Shown here: in pieces, positions 6,983 to 12,752 of the stretch
Layout: each line of letters starts with the position of its first letter
How positions within the stretch are numbered: position 1 is the first letter of the stretch
Source: DATBSK01 sp040902705
GTDB lineage: Bacteria > Actinomycetota > Acidimicrobiia > IMCC26256 > PALSA-555
Reading direction: 5' to 3'
DNA length: 32,796 nt
NCBI GenBank assembly: GCA_040902705.1
Contig: JBBDWT010000082.1
Location: 1 to 32,796, forward strand
Position numbers and translations under genes: made by a program
Notes under the pieces: model-generated
Databases searched by the model: none
The model's input: only the letters and a program-made list of their open reading frames with translations
What the model was told of the DNA's origin: nothing

Positions 6983-7943
6983 GAAGCAGTTCCTTGCCGA
7001 CATGACCGCGAGTGGACTCAGGCCCGCTACGGCTGCCAAGGCGCGGGCCGTGCTCAGACTTGTGCTCGCAACCGCACTCGAAGGTGGCGCAATCCGATCG
7101 AACCCGGTCGTCGGCGTGCGCATCGCTCGCGCTGAGCGCCACGAGATGCTCTTCCTGTCGGCTACTGAGGTCGCAACGCTTGCTGCGGCGATCGAGCACC
7201 CTTCGTCGGGTCGAGGGCCGTATCCCGAGCTCGGGTTGCTTGTGACGTTCGCGGCCTTCACCGGAATGCGAGCCGGCGAGATCGCGGCCATGCGAGTTGG
7301 GCGCCTTGATCTGCTTGCACGGCGCGTAGAGGTCGTCGAGTCGCTAGCGGAAGTGCCGAAGATGGGTGTCGTGATCGGCCCGACGAACAACTGGAACAAG
7401 CGCAGTGTGCCGATCGCAGGCTTCCTCGTCGATCACCTCGCCCACCACCTCGAGTCGAAGGGCATCGCACGAGACTCTGGCTCGTTCGTGTTCACCTCGA
7501 CGCAGGGAAAGCCGCTGCGGCATCTCAACTTCTACAAGCGGCACTTCAAGCCAGCGGTGATCGACGCTGGACTTGACCCAAGGCTTCGCTTTCACGATCT
7601 GCGACACACGGCGGCTGCGCTGTTGATCGGGGCCGGCGCATCGCTGCTTGAAGTCTCGCGATGGCTCGGCCATAGCGGCATCGGCGTGACGGGTGACGTG
7701 TACGCGCACCTGTTCAGCGACTCTCAGGACGCCCTCACCGATCGACTCGACGCGCTGCACCGGACGGCACTCGAGGCTCCTTCGCCAGCCGCCACCATTT
7801 CGGACTTGCCGTCGTCAGCCGGAGGTCTATCGCGCGCAGAGCAGCATGGCGTCGTCGAACGCGATGCTCCATTCGGACTCAGTGCCCAAGTCGGGATCGG
7901 GCATGTCTTCGCTCACGCGGTCCACGATGCATCGCGCCTCTGA
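6957..7943 (+). CDS. Tyrosine-type site-specific recombinase (integrase), N-terminally truncated
   Basis: The catalytic domain is complete: Arg105 in FTGMRAGEIAAMR, HxxRH at 213-217 (FHDLRHTAAALL), His239 in WLGHSG and the nucleophile Tyr249 in GDVYAHL. The reading frame begins inside the SAM-like core-binding domain (VDTTDVKQFLADMTASGLRP). Integrases of this type usually carry roughly 60-100 further residues before that point, including an arm-binding region, and these are absent. The first GTG lies within an inverted repeat and has no ribosome-binding site. The C-terminal tail after about residue 275 reads antisense through the zinc-ribbon gene, so the original stop may also be lost. It should be the enzyme that integrated this element into tRNA-Thr; it is probably inactive now. 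Confidence 0.82.
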   Translation: MSIVDTTDVKQFLADMTASGLRPATAAKARAVLRLVLATALEGGAIRSNPVVGVRIARAERHEMLFLSATEVATLAAAIEHPSSGRGPYPELGLLVTFAAFTGMRAGEIAAMRVGRLDLLARRVEVVESLAEVPKMGVVIGPTNNWNKRSVPIAGFLVDHLAHHLESKGIARDSGSFVFTSTQGKPLRHLNFYKRHFKPAVIDAGLDPRLRFHDLRHTAAALLIGAGASLLEVSRWLGHSGIGVTGDVYAHLFSDSQDALTDRLDALHRTALEAPSPAATISDLPSSAGGLSRAEQHGVVERDAPFGLSAQVGIGHVFAHAVHDASRL

Positions 7944-8525
7944 CGCGCTCCACCCCTGGTTGCGCAGGATCGAGATCATCTCTTGCCGTTCGCCGTCGTC
8001 CCATCCTGAGTCGAGCGCTGCCAAGACTCCGATGGCGAGAAGTCCCGGGATGACCAGCCACCCGGCCGCTATGGACGCAGGCCGCGGCCAGCCACGAAGC
8101 AGGTCGCTCGGGCGATCGTCCCGAGGTGTCCAGTAGACCGTCCGCGCTGTGTAGCGCCACACGGCGCGAGTGAGAACGACGCCACCGACGATCGGTATGA
8201 AACCGAGCAGTAGGTCTCGCTTGCGATAGCCGGTCCGAGACAGCACGTAGGCGTGCCAGAACAGACCGGCGAAGAGCGCGTAGACCGAAACGCCAATGAA
8301 GGCGCCGACACCGACCATCCGGAGGAGGTGGCTGAACCAGGGATCCGTCTCGAAAGCGTGGGCCGGGGCCGGCCTTACTGCCGAGGAGCGATGCTCCTTC
8401 GGCTCCACGGGCGGTCGATCATCGACAGCTCGACCACAGGAGGCACAGAACCGCGCTCCTTCGCCAAGCCTGCCTCCGCACCCCTCACAGAACACCGGCA
8501 CATGGTTCCAGCCGATGGCTGGCAT
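7827..8525 (-). CDS. Zinc-ribbon membrane protein of unknown function
   Basis: From the ATG at 8525 the protein has about 232 residues. A zinc ribbon lies at the N-terminus (Cys13, Cys16, Cys27, Cys30: FCEGCGGRLGEGARFCASCG). Three predicted membrane segments follow (VGVGAFIGVSVYALFAGLFW; LLGFIPIVGGVVLTRAV; GWLVIPGLLAIGVLAAL). The C-terminal piece ILRNQGWSASEARCIVDRV has a single conserved-looking Cys and resembles short motifs in other actinobacterial envelope proteins. In-frame starts at 8582 (ATG) and 8615 (TTG) are possible; none has a strong ribosome-binding site. Its 3' end overlaps the convergent integrase frame by 117 bp. It is the last cargo gene before the tRNA. The function is unknown. 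Confidence 0.75.
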   Translation of the reverse strand: MPAIGWNHVPVFCEGCGGRLGEGARFCASCGRAVDDRPPVEPKEHRSSAVRPAPAHAFETDPWFSHLLRMVGVGAFIGVSVYALFAGLFWHAYVLSRTGYRKRDLLLGFIPIVGGVVLTRAVWRYTARTVYWTPRDDRPSDLLRGWPRPASIAAGWLVIPGLLAIGVLAALDSGWDDGERQEMISILRNQGWSASEARCIVDRVSEDMPDPDLGTESEWSIAFDDAMLLCAR

Positions 8526-8646
8526 CGGAGGTCGCGCGTAACGATTCGGGGCCCTATCCAACGTGTGAACTGGCACGCCCATGGCACGGGGCGATGCAGC
8601 GTCGGCCTCAGGCAACGTGTGCCGTAGACCTGACCTGCCCGAACAG

Positions 8647-8696
8647 TGGAGCCCGAGAGGAGAATCGAACTCCTGACCTGCTCATTACGAGTGAGC
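8647..8696. repeat. Right attachment site inside tRNA-Thr
   Basis: The 50-bp partner of 4589-4638. It runs from the encoded CCA to the 5' strand of the anticodon stem. Identity stops at 8697, where the D-arm side of the tRNA, belonging to the original chromosome, begins. Confidence 0.95.
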
Positions 8697-8722
8697 TGCT
8701 CTGCCGTCTGAGCTACCCGGGC
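8647..8722 (-). tRNA. tRNA-Thr (anticodon CGT), CCA encoded
   Basis: The reverse strand folds as a standard tRNA. Acceptor GCCCGGG pairs with CTCGGGC; the D arm is GCTC/GAGC; the anticodon arm is GCTCA-CTCGTAA-TGAGC; the variable loop is AGGTC; the T arm is AGGAG-TTCGATT-CTCCT; then discriminator T and CCA. The anticodon is CGT, which reads threonine ACG. It is the integration target of the element to its left, whose insertion rebuilt the 3' half so the tRNA stays intact. Confidence 0.96.
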
Positions 8723-8762
8723 GGGGACGGGTCACGATACCAGCGGCGCCTAGCAGCCCCTT

Positions 8763-11700
8763 TCAGTCTTCCGTCGGAAGGAAGGCGGCGAGATCGACCT
8801 CGACCGGCATCGAGACCGCGTCCGTCCCGCCGAGCACGGTGATCGTGCTCGGCGTCGCCGCGGCGAGCGCGTCGCGGACGACGGTGGGGATGGCGTCGGG
8901 CTGGACGAGCAGCATGGCCGCACCCGCCGCGGCAACGGCCGGGGTGCCGGACACGGCGTCCATCGGGTTGTCGCCGCGGGCGACGAAGAGATCCGACGAC
9001 CCCAGCGCCTTCGCCACCGCGACCGAGGTGGCGTACCGGTCGACGCCGGCGAGACGCTCGGCCCCGAGCGCCGAGACGACGACGTCGGACACGGCCGCGG
9101 TGCCGCCGACGACCACGACGCGCGCTGGGTCGAGGCGGGCGATCTCGGCCGAGGTCGCGTCGGGGATCGTGTTCTGTTCGACGAGCAGCAGCGGCGCGCC
9201 CGCCGCGGCAGCGGCGACGCTGGCGACCATCGCGTCGGCGGCGCGACGACCCGACGCGACGTAGACAACGTCTGCGGTGTCGAACGTGGCGGCGCTCAGC
9301 GCCGCCGCAGTCCCGTAGCGATCGTCGCCGGCCACGCGTGTCGCCCCCAGCTGGGCGACGACGGCGTCCGAGATGACGTCGGAACCCCCGACCACGACGA
9401 CGCGCGCAGGCTGGAGCCGCTCGATCTCGGCACGCGTCGCGTACGAGACCTTATTGCGGTCGACGAGCAGCACAGGGCCGCCCGCGTGCGCCGCGGCGGC
9501 ACCGGCACCGAGGCCGTCGGGGCCGAGGGCGACTATGTGCACCACCGGCAGGCCGGGTTCGAACGTCGCCTTGCTGATGGCCGCGGCGGTGCGGGCGGCG
9601 TTGTCCCCGGCGAGGCGGTCCGTGTCGAGCTCGCCGATGGCGAAGGGCGAGAACGAGTCGACGTGGGCGCACACACGGTGGTTCGTGCTGTCGACCGTCG
9701 TGGCGAGCGCCTCCCGGGTGCCGTCGTCGCGGAAGTGGAACAGCACGAGGTCGCTGTCGGCCAGCCCGGCCGCGGCCGCGGCGTCGGGGTCGTACGGGAA
9801 GCACACCGTGCCCCCTGAGTTCTCGCCCGCTTCGGCGCCACTCTCGACGTCGACCTCGAACGCCTGGCCCAGCAACGTGAAGCCCCGCGTCTGGACGTCG
9901 GCGTCGGCCACGTCGACCTGCCTCACCGTTATCGACGTCGGCGCCGAGTCAGCGGTCTGCTCGATGATGATCGACACGGGTCCGGCATTGGTCCCGACCA
10001 CGAGCTCGACAGTCTCGGTCTCGCCGGGAGCAAGGCCCGTCGGCGGCAGGAAGAAGACCGGCTCGCCCTCCTCGGCGACGACCCGCCGATCCACGATGAC
10101 CGGCNNNNNNNNNNGTCGGCGTCGCCGACGAGCACGTCGGGGACGGTCGTGGTCGTCGTGGTCGTCGTCGACCGCGGACGCGTCGTCGACGTCGTCGACG
10201 TCGTCGACGTCGTCGACGTCGTGGACGTCGTGGACGTCGTCGTCGAGGTGGTCGTCGTGGTGGTGGTGGCCGGCGGCGGCGGCGCGGTCTCGACCGAGCC
10301 GATGTCGATGACCCCGTTCTTGACGCGGTCCTCGCCCCGCTGATCCGTCGCCGGCGCATCCTCTATGTCCGGATCACCAGCATCGATCACCGGCGAGCCC
10401 TCGCCCGGCAGATGCGTCTCGGTTTCGCCTTCGTTGTCGGCCAACGCACCCACCAACGGATCCGCCCCCACGATGTTCCCATCGACACCGTCGACGATTC
10501 CCGACTCACCCGCGTCACCCACCAGCGACCACTCCGCCGAGATCGTCGCCGGCTCGATCGGCTCCACTGCACCGAAGAGCAGCTTGTCGTAGAGCGCCAG
10601 GTCGTCTTCGCCCTCATACGCCGAGGAGTTTCCCGACACGATCGTGTGATCGAGGGACACGACGGAGCTGCCGTAAGAGTCGAAGGGCGCTCCCTTCGAG
10701 TACGACATCGCGACGATCCCGCCGCCGTGCTCGCCCGCGGTGTTGCCCGTGACCGTCGAGTGCTCGACGGCCAGGTCGGCGTTGTTGCCCGTCGAGATGC
10801 CGCCACCGCTGGCGGCCGCGCTGTTCGTGGAGATGGTCGAGTTGCTGATGACGACCACCGCGTTGTGCTGGCTATCGAGCGCGATGCCACCGCCGTGGTA
10901 GTACGCCGTGTTGTTCGAGATCGTCGATCCCTCGATCGTGAGGATTGCCCTCGCGCCGCTGACGGGGTCCGCGTAGATGCCGCCACCGACGTAGGCGGTG
11001 TTCCCGTCGATCGTCGAGTCGACGATCGTGACCGTCGAGTCGTAGCTCGACGAGACGTCGAGGTTCAGTCCGCCCCCACGACCGTACTCTCCAGCCGTGT
11101 TCGCCGAGATCGTCGCGCGGAGGACGTCCAACGTCGAGTCGTTGTTGAGGCTTACGCTCGCTCCGCCACCGCCATGCTTGCCGAAGTTCCCCGAGATCGA
11201 CGAGTCGGTGACCTCCATCGTCGCATCGTCTTGGAGTTCGACGAACACGCCACCGCCGTCGCCGTAGGCGGCGTCGTTGTCGTCGATCGTCGAGCCGCCG
11301 TCAACGATGAGCGACCCATAGTTGCGGAACTTCGCCCAGATGCCACCACCGTCGTCGTATGCGGTGTTGCCGGTAATGGTCGAGTCCGTGATCGTCACCG
11401 CAGCGGGCGAGTTGTAGATCCTCAGGCCGCCGCCGCGGCCGTCGTGGGACTGGTTGTCTGTGATCTCGGTACCGATGATGTCGACCGTCGCTTCGCTGTA
11501 CGCGTAGAGGCTGAGTCCGCCTCCCTGCTCATCGGCGTCGTTGCCGCTGATCACCGAATCGGTGATCGTCAGCCCCGCGTAGCTCCGAACCTTCAACCTC
11601 GCGCCGCCGCCGCGGCCGTCGCGGGCTTCGTTGCCGCTGATAGTCACGCGCGTGAGCGCCGCGGCTGCGTACTGGCCCACGTCGAGGTACAGACCGCCAC

Positions 11701-12637
11701 TGCTGTTGTAGGCATAGTTGTCCGTGATCTCGATGTCCGAGATGGTCACCGTCGAGTGGACGTCGACCTCGATGTCGACGCCACCAGCCTCGCGGGCTTC
11801 GTTGTCGCTGATCACGGTGTGCGAGATCGTGACGGTCGAGTACTCGACGGTGTCGATGCTCAGGCCACCACCGTCGCCGTCGGAGGCATCGTTGTTCTCG
11901 ACGGTCGATCCGGTGATGGTCACGGCGGCGGCATCGTCGACCCGCACGGCACCGCCGTCGTCATCCGCGTTGTTGTACCTGAACGTCGAGTCGATGATCG
12001 TCAGCTCGAGCGAGCTGTAGCTGTACTGACCGAACCAGAGCGCGCCGCCGTCATCGCCCTCGTTGTACGTGAGGGTCACATCGTCGAGCGCCAGGCTCGT
12101 ATCGGAGGCGCGGATCGCACCGCCGTCGCCCGCGGCGAAGTACGTGTAGTACGGCTGGACGACCGCGTCGGTGTGCCCGAAGCCGGTGATCGTCGTGCCC
12201 GAGATGGTCACCTCACCGGCTTCGGTGATGTAGAAGAGCCGCTCCTCGTCGTTGCGCGTCGCCTCGTCGGGGTGGATCGTGAGCAGGCTCGAGCCGGGGC
12301 CCTGGATCGTGATCGAGTCGTCGATGGTGATCTGGCCGATGGAGATCTCGATGTCGGTCACGGCCCCGTCGAAGGTGATGACGTCGCCGTCGGCCGCGCC
12401 GTCGATTGCCTCCCGCAGGGTCAGGACGCCATCATCCTCATCCTCCACGTCCGTCCCGGTGGTAACCGTGAATGTCGCCGCGTGCGCCGGCGCAGCACCG
12501 ATGACCGATAGACCGCTTGCGAGCAGCGACGCACCGCCGACGACAGCAACGCCCTTGCGCCGACGAACCCGCTGCGCCGCCCGGCGCTCAGCGCGGTTGC
12601 GAGGGACCGGGGTCTCGCACGATCCACCATTCGCCAT
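8763..12637 (-). CDS. Secreted parallel beta-helix surface protein with choice-of-anchor Q-like region, Thr/Ser linker and three CWB2 repeats (spans an assembly gap)
   Basis: About 1,290 residues. The ATG at 12637 has GGAGAG eight bases upstream. An arginine-rich leader and hydrophobic core end in APAHA, a signal peptidase-like site. A CSLREAI-like motif (VLTLREAIDGAADGDVITF) opens the mature protein. About a dozen coils of roughly 32 residues follow, each with patterns such as TITDSTITGNTAYDDGGGI, which predict a right-handed beta helix. Then come a choice-of-anchor Q-type stretch (GADPLVGALADNEG to DQRGEDRVKNGVIDIGSVE) and a Thr/Ser linker. After the ten-N gap the C-terminus carries three CWB2 repeats (DRLAGDNAARTAAA, TRVAGDDRYGTAAA and ERLAGVDRYATSVA) that bind the cell wall. 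The frames on each side of the N run differ by one, so the true gap length is not ten. It is divergent from the three-domain enzyme. Confidence 0.88.
10105..10114. other. Assembly gap (10 N) inside the beta-helix/CWB2 gene
   Basis: Ten undetermined bases. The upstream coding frame (ending in VPDVLVGDAD) and the downstream frame (starting PVIVDRRVVAEEGEP) are out of register if ten is taken literally. They join if the real length is 3n-1, so the run is probably a placeholder. Confidence 0.97.
10182..10235. repeat. Tandem 9-bp repeat encoding the Thr/Ser linker
   Basis: Four copies of GTCGTCGAC and two of GTCGTGGAC run head to tail, within a wider low-complexity stretch of about 10145-10270. 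On the coding (minus) strand they give a Thr-Ser-Thr-type linker between the beta helix and the wall-binding repeats. Such repeats change length easily and may explain the nearby assembly gap. Confidence 0.9.
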
Positions 12638-12671
12638 GGCAGACACTCTCCGTCACCGGCACGCCACTGTC

Positions 12672-12691
12672 CTCGGTAGTCGACTACCGAG
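12672..12691. promoter_or_regulatory. Perfect 20-bp palindrome, candidate operator in the divergent intergenic region
   Basis: CTCGGTAGTC is followed directly by its exact reverse complement. It lies 35 bp upstream of the beta-helix start (12637) and 61 bp upstream of the preferred start of the three-domain enzyme (12753). This is a good position to control both genes. The size suits a TetR-, GntR- or LuxR-type dimer; the binding protein is unknown. Confidence 0.7.
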
Positions 12692-12693
12692 AT

Positions 12694-12703
12694 TTCTCGA
12701 GAA
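12694..12703. promoter_or_regulatory. Adjacent 10-bp palindrome
   Basis: TTCTCGAGAA is a perfect palindrome that starts two bases after the 20-bp palindrome, with about 17 bp between the two centres. It could be a second half of a composite operator. Ten-base palindromes also occur by chance, so the support is modest. Confidence 0.35.
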
Positions 12704-12752
12704 CCGGGACACAAGGGACACCACGGCGGCGACGATCTCGCATCGTCGGCTC

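Larger units (their letters stand above)
4589..8696. mobile_element. Small integrated genetic element in tRNA-Thr (about 4.06 kb), probably decayed
   Basis: The region is bounded by a perfect 50-bp direct repeat at 4589-4638 and 8647-8696. The repeat equals the tRNA-Thr sequence from the anticodon stem through the encoded CCA. The right copy is part of the complete tRNA and the left copy is an orphan 3' half, the classic footprint of tyrosine-recombinase integration into a tRNA. Inside are a tyrosine recombinase, an AAA+ ATPase, a zinc-ribbon membrane protein, a small helical protein and at least two gene remnants. No capsid, replication or conjugation genes are visible. The recombinase lacks its N-terminal arm-binding region, so the element is probably no longer mobile on its own. 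Boundaries are read directly; mobility status is inferred. Confidence 0.88.

Noticed and set aside
6951..7199. 5' extension of the helix-turn-helix frame up to 7199
   Set aside because: It reads antisense through conserved integrase core sequence, so it is not a genuine N-terminus.
10145..10270. Possible CRISPR array in the repeated stretch
   Set aside because: The repeat is a 9-bp head-to-tail unit with no spacers, and it encodes a Thr/Ser linker in frame.
10412..12511. 699-residue plus-strand frame opposite the beta-helix gene
   Set aside because: It is an antisense shadow of a high-GC repetitive gene, with Asp/Arg/Val-rich low-complexity sequence and no domain.
12252..12752. Long N-terminal extension of the three-domain enzyme (1,141-residue frame)
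   Set aside because: This part runs antisense through the signal peptide and first coils of the beta-helix protein, and only the section from 12753 matches hydroxylase sequence.
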